11,626 nt of DNA from an uncultured Eubacteriales bacterium (GTDB lineage Bacteria; Bacillota; Clostridia; Oscillospirales; Oscillospiraceae), in contig USDP01000034.1 of the NCBI GenBank assembly GCA_900553545.1, forward strand, positions 1 to 11,626, read 5' to 3'. The notes under the pieces were generated by a model. It saw nothing but the letters and a program-made list of their open reading frames with translations. It did no database searches and was not told the origin of the DNA. The position numbers and the translations under genes were made by a program. Below, in pieces: positions 6,630-11,626 of the stretch (positions are counted from its first letter, which is position 1; each line of letters opens with the position of its first letter).

Positions 6630-6658
6630 AATATAACATAGGACGGTAGATTTGTCCA
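6630..6658 (-). promoter_or_regulatory. Promoter of the flavodiiron gene
   Basis: On the minus strand TGGACA (6653-6658), a 17-nt spacer and TATATT (6630-6635) form a near-consensus promoter, each box 5 of 6. The start would be near 6623, leaving a leader of about 34 nt. The -10 box overlaps a 10-bp palindrome ATATTAATAT, which may or may not be a regulator site. Confidence 0.7.
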
Positions 6659-6661
6659 GTA

Positions 6662-6692
6662 AAAAATAAAAATAATTCTTATTTTTATTTTT
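6662..6692. repeat. AT-only inverted repeat upstream of the flavodiiron promoter
   Basis: Fourteen nt at 6662-6675 are the exact reverse complement of 6679-6692, around TTC. All stem bases are A or T. The block starts 4 nt beyond the -35 box of the minus-strand promoter, the position of an UP element, so it could raise promoter strength or bend the DNA. Confidence 0.5.
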
Positions 6693-6714
6693 GACGATTT
6701 CAGGTTGCAAAGCA

Positions 6715-6890
6715 GGCGGGCAATGCCCGCCCCAAATCACCCCAAACTGTGACCCAGCGCAGCGGTCACAGTTTGGAAAGGAAGAAGGAGCCAGCGGATA
6801 TGGAGCTTTCGCCGCCTCGGCGGAAGCGGAATGCAGCTGGCTTCTTCTGACGCCGCGCCGCCCGCCATCTTGATGATGGCGGCCAGACGG
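6715..6890. repeat. Series of palindromes in the divergent spacer
   Basis: Four inverted repeats follow each other in the 437-nt gene-free spacer between the flavodiiron and deacetylase genes. They are GGCGGGC-AAT-GCCCGCC (6715-6731), a perfect 13-bp stem CCAAACTGTGACC (6742-6754) with 6764-6776, a 64-nt imperfect hairpin (6784-6847) whose outer 12 nt GAAGGAGCCAGC pair with GCTGGCTTCTTC and whose centre is GCCGCC-TC-GGCGG, and CCGCCATC-TTGAT-GATGGCGG (6862-6885 region). None has a terminator-like T run. They lie outside both predicted transcripts, which suggests an inserted non-coding repeat rather than RNA control. No gene is seen here. Confidence 0.5.
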
Positions 6891-6972
6891 CATTTTACGG
6901 ATACGGTTTGTATGGGTACTGATCCCGGTAAGTCTATTTTGGATTCTTCAGATTTCTTAATACGCGCGGGGG

Positions 6973-7001
6973 TTGTCAAATTTTGCAGATTCTGCTATGA
7001 T
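6973..7001 (+). promoter_or_regulatory. Promoter of the deacetylase gene
   Basis: TTGTCA (6973-6978), a 17-nt spacer and TATGAT (6996-7001) match consensus at 5 of 6 positions each. The start would be near 7008, giving a leader of about 19 nt with GAGGTG (7015-7020) as the ribosome binding site. This also shows that the coding region cannot begin upstream of about 7008. Confidence 0.75.
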
Positions 7002-7026
7002 GGGGGGACGAATCGAGGTGTTTTCC

Positions 7027-8310
7027 ATGCGGAAATGGAAGCAAATTTTGTCCGTTCTGCTGCTTCTGGCGGCGGTTTTGACCTGTTTCTCCCCAATTTG
7101 TGAGGCAGAAAGTCTGGATTGCGGGGCGAAGCTGCTGGCCATCACGTTTGACGACGGCCCAGGGCCATACACGGCGGGACTGCTCGACGAGCTGGCCGCG
7201 CGCGGCGTGAAGGCGACATTCTTCGTCTCGGGCTACCGCGCCGCGAACTACCCGGAGACGCTGAAGCGCATCGTGGACGAGGGGCACCAGCTTGCGAACC
7301 ATACTTATAATCACGCCAATCTCAACACGCTCTCCGCCGCGAAGGTCCGCAAGGAGATCTCCTCCGTGCAGGAGCTGATCACCGCCGCGGGCGGCGACAA
7401 CCCGGCCTACATCCGCCCGCCCTACGGCAACGCGAACCAGACCGTCCGTTCCAATGTCTCCGTGCCGCTCATCAACTGGGCGGTCGACCCGCTGGACTGG
7501 AAATACCGCAATGCGGACACTGTCTGCAACAACATCGTCAGCGGGGCCTACGACGGCGCGATCATCCTCGTCCATGACATCCACAAGACGAGTGTTCCCG
7601 GCGCGCTGGCCGCGATCGACGAACTGCTGGACGAGGGCTATGAGTTCGTCACGGTGAAAGATCTTTTTAAGCGCCGCGGCGTCACGCCCGAGGCCGGGAA
7701 GGTCTATTACGACGCGAAGAACAACGGCATCAACCTCAGTGCCGAGCAGATCAGCCCCGAATATTACGACGAGGACAAGCTGGCCGCGCACTGGGGCTAT
7801 GACGCGCTGTGCCTCTGCATGGAGCGCGGCTGGCTGACGACGGCCGCGGACGGTCGCTGGCTGCCGAACCACTATGTGACGCGCGGTGCGCTGGCCACCG
7901 CCTTTGGCCGCTTCTGCGGCATCACGGACGCCTATCGCGCGGGCGAGGACACCGGCTATGCCGATGTTTCATCAGACGATCCCGATGCGCCGTTCATTCG
8001 CTGGGCGTCGGACGCCGGGCTGATGATCGGGACCGGCGGACAGTTTTCGTCGGATGCGACGCTTACGCGTGAGCAGCTGGCCACCGTGTTGGCCCGCTAT
8101 CTGACGCTTCAAGGTGAGGCCGAAGCCCCCGCACTGTCGCTTGCTGAGGACTATTCCGATGCGGACGCGATCTCCGGCTGGGCTGCGGACGGCGTCGCCC
8201 GCTGCACAGAGCTCGGCCTGCTGCAAGGCTCCAGCGGGGCGTTCCGCCCGAAGGGCACGCTCACGCGCGCCCAACTCGCGGCCATTTTGCAGCGCCTTTC
8301 CGGCAAATGA
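7027..8310 (+). CDS. Secreted polysaccharide deacetylase (CE4) with three SLH repeats
   Basis: This 427-residue protein begins with a signal peptide (MRKWKQ, a hydrophobic stretch 7-22, probable cleavage after CEA near residue 27). Residues 35-215 are a NodB-homology CE4 domain: TFDDGPG (40-46) with catalytic and metal aspartates, metal histidines H92 and H96 in NHTYNH, RPPYG (130-134), WAVDPLDW (151-158) and LVHDIH (181-186). Such enzymes remove N-acetyl groups from peptidoglycan or other wall glycans, often giving lysozyme resistance; the true substrate is not evident. Residues about 250-425 hold three S-layer-homology repeats, each with a GW/GL turn and TR-x-x-LA motif (TRGALATAF, TREQLATVL, TRAQLAAIL), which would anchor the enzyme to the cell wall. 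The ATG at 7027 has GAGGTG ahead of it and fits the promoter at 6973-7001. It appears to be a single-gene unit. Confidence 0.9.
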   Translation: MRKWKQILSVLLLLAAVLTCFSPICEAESLDCGAKLLAITFDDGPGPYTAGLLDELAARGVKATFFVSGYRAANYPETLKRIVDEGHQLANHTYNHANLNTLSAAKVRKEISSVQELITAAGGDNPAYIRPPYGNANQTVRSNVSVPLINWAVDPLDWKYRNADTVCNNIVSGAYDGAIILVHDIHKTSVPGALAAIDELLDEGYEFVTVKDLFKRRGVTPEAGKVYYDAKNNGINLSAEQISPEYYDEDKLAAHWGYDALCLCMERGWLTTAADGRWLPNHYVTRGALATAFGRFCGITDAYRAGEDTGYADVSSDDPDAPFIRWASDAGLMIGTGGQFSSDATLTREQLATVLARYLTLQGEAEAPALSLAEDYSDADAISGWAADGVARCTELGLLQGSSGAFRPKGTLTRAQLAAILQRLSGK

Positions 8311-8328
8311 TCCATTTCCACAAAGAAA

Positions 8329-8463
8329 AGCGTGTCGAAAAAGTCTTTTCGCCCCGCTGCTCGTCCAGTTTTCCGAACTTGAAAAGTTCAGAAAACTGCT
8401 TGATTGAACGCGAAAGGGGCTTTTTGCCCCTTTCACTCTGAAGGTGAATTGCCCGAAGGGCAA
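8329..8463. repeat. Cluster of hairpins downstream of the deacetylase gene
   Basis: Four stems lie within 135 nt of the 260-nt spacer. The first is 8329-8341 with 8346-8358, imperfect, with inner CGAAAA/TTTTCG, and could be a worn terminator for the deacetylase gene. The second is 8366-8380 with 8384-8398, 15 nt with one mismatch and a 3-nt loop. The third is GAAAGGGGC-TTTTT-GCCCCTTTC (8412-8434). The fourth is TTGCCC-GAA-GGGCAA (8449-8463). None is followed by a good T run. No gene is seen between 8311 and 8570. Confidence 0.5.
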
Positions 8464-8570
8464 GAGAAGCTGGCCTGGGCCATTCCCCGCTACTCTGTTG
8501 CAGAACTGCATTTTATAGTTTTTGACAGTCTCAAGCGTCCTTTTGAATCAGGACAGCCGCCGCGCCGGGG

Positions 8571-9242
8571 TTACAGCGTTACCACCTCGACGACCGTCAG
8601 CGTGTCGCCGTCGATCGTGAAGCGCACGTCGAGTCCGTCAAAGCTGAAGCCGTAGCGCCGCGTGGGATCGTGCTGATAGCCGGGGCGAGGATTGAGCGAG
8701 AGCGCCTGCGTCAGCCCCTCCAGCTTCTCCGGCGCGATCATCCCGCGCCACGGCTCCGGGAAGATGACCGCCAGCGGCGCGGCCTGCCGCGTTCCGGCGA
8801 AGGCATCGACTGCGTCCGGCACGCTGTCGGCATACGGGACGTAGGGCTTGATGTCAAAAATGGGCGTTCCATCGACCATGTCCGCGCCCGTCACATAGAG
8901 CACCGGGCCGCCCTTCGCCGCCCAGTCGACGGACACGAGCCGCACCACGCTCAGGCCCATGTGGTTTGGCCGGAACGGCGAGCGCGTTGCGAACACGCCG
9001 ACGCGCGTCTTGCCGCCGAGCTTTGGCGGCAGAACCGTCGGCGAATAGTCGTCCGGCGCGACGCGGTGAAACTGCCAGATGAGCCACAGATGGCTCCAGC
9101 CCTCGATGCCGCGCAGATAGTCCGGGTTGCGGAATTCCGGCTCGAAGACGATCACCGACGTCAGCCGGTCGACCAGGCCGGACTGCCGCGGAACGCCGAA
9201 TTTTGTTGGGAAATCGGTATGAATATGGGCGATCGGCTGCAT
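8571..9242 (-). CDS. trmO: tRNA t6A37 N6-methyltransferase TrmO (YaeB/TsaA family)
   Basis: This 223-residue protein matches the TrmO family, which uses S-adenosylmethionine to methylate N6 of t6A at position 37 of certain threonine tRNAs, giving m6t6A. Visible signatures are DFPTKFGVPRQSGLV (10-24), EGWSHLWLIWQFH (47-59), GVFATRSPFRPNHMGLSVV (82-100), the DMVDGTPIFDIKPYVPYADS block (121-140) and a C-terminal LNPRPGYQHDPTRRYGFSFDG segment. Length is close to that of other family members (about 230). The ATG at 9242 has AAAGGAG 8 nt in front. It stands alone, convergent with the deacetylase gene and divergent from greA. It depends biochemically on t6A, whose first enzyme is encoded by the partial gene at the left end, but the two are 8 kb apart and not in one operon. 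Confidence 0.92.
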   Translation of the reverse strand: MQPIAHIHTDFPTKFGVPRQSGLVDRLTSVIVFEPEFRNPDYLRGIEGWSHLWLIWQFHRVAPDDYSPTVLPPKLGGKTRVGVFATRSPFRPNHMGLSVVRLVSVDWAAKGGPVLYVTGADMVDGTPIFDIKPYVPYADSVPDAVDAFAGTRQAAPLAVIFPEPWRGMIAPEKLEGLTQALSLNPRPGYQHDPTRRYGFSFDGLDVRFTIDGDTLTVVEVVTL

Positions 9243-9298
9243 AGCAAATACTCCTTTTTCGTCTTGCCATTATCATATCACAAAACTTCAAAATTTGT

Positions 9299-9327
9299 TT
9301 TACAATTTCAATTCTCCGCGTTATAAT
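9299..9327 (+). promoter_or_regulatory. Promoter of the greA gene
   Basis: TTTACA (9299-9304), a 17-nt spacer and a perfect TATAAT (9322-9327) form a strong promoter. The start would be near 9334, about 24 nt upstream of the ATG at 9358, with AAGGTGG (9344-9350) as ribosome binding site. Confidence 0.8.
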
Positions 9328-9357
9328 GAGTAGAAATCAGGAAAAGGTGGCGTTCTT

Positions 9358-9861
9358 ATGAACGATGAACTGACGGCGGTCGACATCCGGAAGATGCAGG
9401 AAGAGCTGGAATACCGGCGCATCGAGCTGCGCCCGAAGCTGATCGAGGACGTAAAAACCGCGCGGGAATTCGGCGATCTGAGCGAGAATTTCGAATATAA
9501 ATCGGCCAAACGCGAGAAAAACCGCAACGACAGCCGCATCCGCTATCTCGAGCGCATGATCAAAACGGCGAAGGTCATCGACGTCCGCTCGAACGCGGAC
9601 GAGATCGGCCTGTTCGACAAGGTGACGATCTACATCGAGGAAGACGACGAGGAACAGACCATCGAGCTGGTCACGACGCTCCGGCAGAATGCCCTCAAGG
9701 GCCTCATCAGCAAGGAATCCCCGGTTGGCAAGGCCGTGCTCGGCCATAAAGTCGGCGACCGGGTGACCGTGCAGGTCAACGAGAATTACAGCTACGACAT
9801 CGTCATCCGCGCCGTCGAAAAAGGGCAGGATGACGCCTCCTTGCCGATCAGCAGCTATTGA
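9358..9861 (+). CDS. greA: Transcription elongation factor GreA/GreB family
   Basis: This 167-residue protein is a Gre factor, which enters the secondary channel of RNA polymerase and stimulates cleavage of the backtracked RNA 3' end. Residues 1-78 form the coiled-coil domain; its tip carries GDLSENFEY (39-47), with D40 and E43 at the positions of the acidic pair that holds the catalytic magnesium. Residues 80-155 are the FKBP-like domain with the conserved SPVGKAVLGHKVGD (121-134). Length is slightly above the usual 158. The last residues (QDDASLPISSY) are not conserved in the family as I know it. A separate strong promoter drives it; the HD-domain gene follows after 58 nt with no terminator between them, so readthrough is likely. 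Confidence 0.93.
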   Translation: MNDELTAVDIRKMQEELEYRRIELRPKLIEDVKTAREFGDLSENFEYKSAKREKNRNDSRIRYLERMIKTAKVIDVRSNADEIGLFDKVTIYIEEDDEEQTIELVTTLRQNALKGLISKESPVGKAVLGHKVGDRVTVQVNENYSYDIVIRAVEKGQDDASLPISSY

Positions 9862-9885
9862 CAACGATGGATTCTGTGGTAAAAC
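9858..9885 (+). promoter_or_regulatory. Candidate internal promoter before the HD-domain gene
   Basis: A perfect TTGACA (9858-9863) overlaps the greA stop codon, and TAAAAC (9880-9885) follows after 16 nt with a TG two bases upstream of the preceding G. The -10 box is only 4 of 6. It could give the HD gene some expression independent of greA. Confidence 0.35.
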
Positions 9886-9919
9886 GGCAGCAACATACTT
9901 AAAAGGCAGGTAACTGGAT

Positions 9920-10495
9920 ATGGAACGAAATGAAGCATGGGCGCTTTTGACGAAATACAACAAGGATCATTTTCATCTTCAGCACGCGCTGACGGTCGAG
10001 GCCGTGATGCGCTGGTACGCAAACGAGCTGGAATACGGCGACGAGGCCGATTTCTGGGCGACCGTCGGCCTGCTGCACGACCTCGATTTTGAGCAGTGGC
10101 CGGAACAGCACTGCCAGAAATGTCAGGAACTGATGCGGGACGCAGGCGTCGACGAGCGGACGATCCACGCCGTCGCCAGCCACGGCTACGGCATCTGCTG
10201 CGACATCGCGCCGGAGCATGAGATGGAGAAGGTACTCTTCGCGGCGGACGAGCTGACGGGCCTGATCTGGGCGGCGGCGCTGATGCGCCCGAGCAAGAGC
10301 ACAACGGACATGGAGCTCAAGAGCGTCAAAAAGAAGTTCAAGGACAAGAAGTTTGCTGCCGGATGCAGCCGCGACGTCATCACGCGCGGCGCGGAGCAGC
10401 TCGGCTGGGAACTGGATACGCTGATCGAGCGAACGCTCGCCGCGATGCAGGCCACCGAGGCCGACGTCACCGCAAAGACCGCCGCATTAGAATAA
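9920..10495 (+). CDS. HD-domain phosphohydrolase
   Basis: This 191-residue soluble protein is an HD-superfamily domain. The metal-binding set is complete: H22, the doublet H53-D54 in LLHDLDF, and D110 in FAADEL, with an additional conserved SHGYG (87-91). HD proteins hydrolyse phosphate esters of nucleotides and other small molecules; the substrate of this subfamily, which I recognise as a common stand-alone clostridial hydrolase, is not known to me. A basic stretch KSVKKKFKDKKFAAG (134-148) might contact nucleic acid or phosphate, which is speculation. No membrane segment or signal peptide is present. The ribosome binding site is modest (AGGCAGG, 9903-9909). It follows greA by 58 nt and is closed by a strong terminator 5 nt after its stop. 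Confidence 0.82.
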   Translation: MERNEAWALLTKYNKDHFHLQHALTVEAVMRWYANELEYGDEADFWATVGLLHDLDFEQWPEQHCQKCQELMRDAGVDERTIHAVASHGYGICCDIAPEHEMEKVLFAADELTGLIWAAALMRPSKSTTDMELKSVKKKFKDKKFAAGCSRDVITRGAEQLGWELDTLIERTLAAMQATEADVTAKTAALE

Positions 10496-10500
10496 GCGCA

Positions 10501-10536
10501 CAAAAGGCTGCCATTTCTGGCAGCCTTTTGATATTT
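10501..10536 (+). terminator. Intrinsic terminator of the greA / HD gene unit
   Basis: CAAAAGGCTGCCA (10501-10513) pairs perfectly with TGGCAGCCTTTTG (10518-10530) around TTTC, followed by ATATTTT. It starts 6 nt after the HD-gene stop. Confidence 0.9.
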
Positions 10537-10542
10537 TCCTTA

Positions 10543-10704
10543 GGCAGCACCGCACAATTCGGCAAGCAGATTTGGCGAGAATTTTTTCGTCAGATCAAGG
10601 TTTTGGAAAGTGCAGGAATACTGTATGTATTTCAAACTTTTCAAACCGCAGAGCTGGCGGAAAAGGGCCGGCAAAGCGCGCTGACGCGATTGTGCGGTGT
10701 TGCC
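10543..10704. mobile_element. MITE-like element with 16-nt terminal inverted repeats
   Basis: GGCAGCACCGCACAAT (10543-10558) and ATTGTGCGGTGTTGCC (10689-10704) are inverted repeats differing at one base (a G-T pair), delimiting a 162-nt unit with no coding capacity. It lies between the terminator of the HD gene and the 3' end of the HMA gene. TA stands directly before the left end and TTTA after the right end; a clear target duplication is not seen. I recall similar sequence being dispersed in gut Clostridia genomes, but this memory is not proof. With no transposase, it would need one in trans. A structured RNA is the main alternative. Confidence 0.6.
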
Positions 10705-10705
10705 T

Positions 10706-10960
10706 TTATTTTTTGCGGCCAAACAGCCCGCGCTTTTCATAGGGCGCGGCACTGATGGACACGAGGTCATAGCCCGTCTCCTTGATCGCCGCGCAGAGCT
10801 TTTCCTCATCCAGCGGCTCCTCCGAGAGCACGACCGTCTCGCCCTTGCTGTGCGACGAGGTCACTTTTTTGACATTGAACGCGCGGCGGATGGCGTCGTT
10901 GATGTGGCTTTCACACATGCCGCACATCATGCCGTCGATCTTCAGTTTGGTTTCTGTCAT
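10706..10960 (-). CDS. Small heavy-metal-associated (HMA) domain protein
   Basis: This 84-residue protein is a single HMA ferredoxin-like domain with the metal-binding motif GMMCGMC (M12-x-C13-x-x-C16 region) followed by ESHINDAI, as in copper chaperones and the N-terminal domains of copper ATPases. It probably binds Cu(I) or another soft metal through the two cysteines. The end is a short basic tail, KRGLFGRKK. A metal-exporting P-type ATPase or CsoR/CopY regulator, the usual partners, is not seen nearby, so its partner is unknown. The ATG at 10960 has GAAGGAGA 9 nt ahead and a good promoter. The stop lies 1 nt from the MITE-like element, so the gene may have lost its original terminator. 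Confidence 0.85.
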   Translation of the reverse strand: MTETKLKIDGMMCGMCESHINDAIRRAFNVKKVTSSHSKGETVVLSEEPLDEEKLCAAIKETGYDLVSISAAPYEKRGLFGRKK

Positions 10961-11009
10961 GGGATACCGTCTCCTTCAAGTTAGAGTAGTTAAACTCCTC
11001 TCTGCCCAC

Positions 11010-11037
11010 ATTATAGCACGCCGCATGAAATTTGCAA
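11010..11037 (-). promoter_or_regulatory. Promoter of the HMA gene
   Basis: On the minus strand TTGCAA (11032-11037) and a perfect TATAAT (11010-11015) are 16 nt apart, placing the start near 11003 and leaving a leader of about 42 nt. No CopY-like or CsoR-like operator is evident. The -35 box is 6 nt from the terminator of the upstream methyltransferase gene. Confidence 0.7.
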
Positions 11038-11039
11038 GC

Positions 11040-11073
11040 GAAAAATCGCACGGTTTTTCCAAACCGCGCGATT
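11040..11073 (-). terminator. Intrinsic terminator of the SpoU methyltransferase gene
   Basis: Read on the minus strand, a 13-bp stem (11061-11073 with 11044-11056, one G-U pair) is followed by five T. On the plus strand the same position would be an A-C mismatch, which supports use on the minus strand. It begins 14 nt after the stop of the methyltransferase gene. Confidence 0.8.
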
Positions 11074-11087
11074 GATTTTTGCATAAT

Positions 11088-11626
11088 TTACCGCGCCCGG
11101 AGCTGCCAGAACGCCAGCGCACCCGCGGCGGCCACGTTCAGCGAGTCCACCTTATGCGACATCGGGATCTTCACCGTGTAATCGCAGGCCGCGATCGTTG
11201 TATGCGCGAGGCCGTCGCCCTCGGTCCCAAGGACGATGGCGAGCTTCGGCTCAGCCATGAGCGCCTCATCCTCAATGGAGACGGAATCGTCCGTCAGCGC
11301 CATCGCCGCCGTGCGGAAGCCGAGCGCGCGCAGCCGCGCGATCCCCCGCTCCGGCCAATCGCCCGGCGCATCGCCGATGTATGTCCACGGCACCTGGAAC
11401 ACCGTCCCCATGCTGACGCGGACCGCGCGGCGGCAGAACGGGTCGCAGCAGGTCGGCGTCGCCAGAATGGCATCCACGCCGAGCGCCGCCGCCGAACGGA
11501 AGAGCGCGCCGACATTCGTCGAATCCGCGACGCCCTCCAGCACAGCCACGCGCCGTGCCCCGGCGCAGACCGCCTCCGCGTCCGGCAGCTGCGGGCGGCG
11601 CATCGCGCAGAGCATTCCGCGCGTGA
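11088..11626 (-). CDS. SpoU/TrmH family RNA 2'-O-methyltransferase, N-terminus cut by the window edge
   Basis: The readable 178 codons make a SpoU-class (SPOUT, trefoil-knot) methyltransferase domain, which transfers a methyl group from S-adenosylmethionine to a ribose 2'-OH in rRNA or tRNA. The three family motifs are present: motif 1 LEGVADSTNVGALFRSAAALGVDAIL, motif 2 IVLGTEGDGL and motif 3 IPMSHKVDSLNVAAAGALAFWQ. CCDPFCRRAVRVSMG between motifs 1 and 2 is typical of the group. An ATG at 11615 exists, but the frame stays open to the window end (Thr-Arg-Gly before that Met), and related proteins have an N-terminal substrate-binding region before RG-M/V-L, so the gene most probably starts outside. 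The exact target base cannot be told from the sequence. Confidence 0.88.
   Translation of the reverse strand, partial: TRGMLCAMRRPQLPDAEAVCAGARRVAVLEGVADSTNVGALFRSAAALGVDAILATPTCCDPFCRRAVRVSMGTVFQVPWTYIGDAPGDWPERGIARLRALGFRTAAMALTDDSVSIEDEALMAEPKLAIVLGTEGDGLAHTTIAACDYTVKIPMSHKVDSLNVAAAGALAFWQLRAR

Noticed and set aside
6619..6641. Possible Rex-type redox operator at the flavodiiron -10 region
   Set aside because: Only the central ATATTAATAT is symmetrical; the outer TTG/AACA bases do not form matching half-sites of a Rex box.
6973..7026. Start of the deacetylase at an upstream TTG
   Set aside because: This would place the start codon inside the -35 box; the ATG at 7027 has a ribosome binding site and directly begins a signal peptide.
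1..9242. A t6A modification cluster (Sua5 at the left end, TrmO at 8571-9242)
   Set aside because: The two genes are on opposite strands, about 8 kb apart and separated by unrelated units; functional linkage is real in the pathway but not in gene organisation.
11615..11626. ATG at 11615 as the true start of the SpoU methyltransferase
   Set aside because: The frame remains open to the window edge with Thr-Arg-Gly before it, and related proteins continue further upstream; treated as partial.
1..11626. CRISPR array, tRNA, rRNA, transposase or phage genes
   Set aside because: No regularly spaced repeats, cloverleaf-forming stretch, rRNA-like sequence or mobile-element protein could be recognised on either strand.

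Overview
The window looks like a piece of chromosome from an anaerobic, fairly GC-rich member of the Firmicutes, most likely an Oscillospirales-type Clostridium. This rests on clostridial-style promoters (near-consensus -35/-10 boxes), strong GGAGG ribosome binding sites, a rubredoxin-containing flavodiiron protein typical of anaerobes, an S-layer-homology wall protein, and Firmicutes-like housekeeping genes. The assignment is an inference from gene content; no rRNA or other decisive marker is present.

Layout. (1) 1-2183, plus strand: the 3' end of a Sua5/TsaC threonylcarbamoyl-AMP synthase, a dephospho-CoA kinase-like protein (coaE) and an M18 aminopeptidase, tightly packed as one operon. 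(2) 2184-2548: a gene-free, repeat-rich stretch ending in a perfect hairpin that carries the Shine-Dalgarno of the next gene. (3) 2549-3469, plus: a cytoplasmic-looking M14 (gamma-D-Glu-DAP peptidase-like) zinc peptidase, followed by a strong terminator. (4) 3537-6589, minus: an AAA_28/CYTH (TTD14-like) nucleotide-binding protein with its own promoter and, upstream of it, a four-module flavodiiron protein (FprA core, flavin reductase, rubredoxin), with a terminator between them. (5) 6590-7026: a divergent control region holding one promoter for each direction and a series of palindromes. (6) 7027-8310, plus: a secreted polysaccharide deacetylase with three SLH repeats, then a hairpin-rich spacer. 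(7) 8571-9242, minus: TrmO, which N6-methylates t6A37 in tRNA. (8) 9358-10495, plus: a GreA-family transcript cleavage factor and an HD-domain phosphohydrolase, closed by a strong terminator. (9) 10543-10704: a MITE-like element with 16-nt terminal inverted repeats. (10) 10706-10960, minus: a small HMA metal-binding protein. (11) 11088 to the window end, minus: a SpoU-family RNA methyltransferase, cut by the window edge.

Most genes are housekeeping: tRNA modification (Sua5, TrmO, probably SpoU), CoA synthesis, peptide turnover and transcription fidelity. The most distinctive protein is the flavodiiron protein, which seems to carry its whole electron relay (flavin reductase, rubredoxin, FMN, diiron site) on one chain and probably detoxifies O2 or NO. 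The second is the AAA/CYTH protein, a poorly understood family. I see no CRISPR array, phage, transposase gene, rRNA or tRNA. No clear new multi-gene system is evident. The less explained content is in the spacers: several structured repeats and one hairpin that combines a terminator shape with a ribosome binding site.
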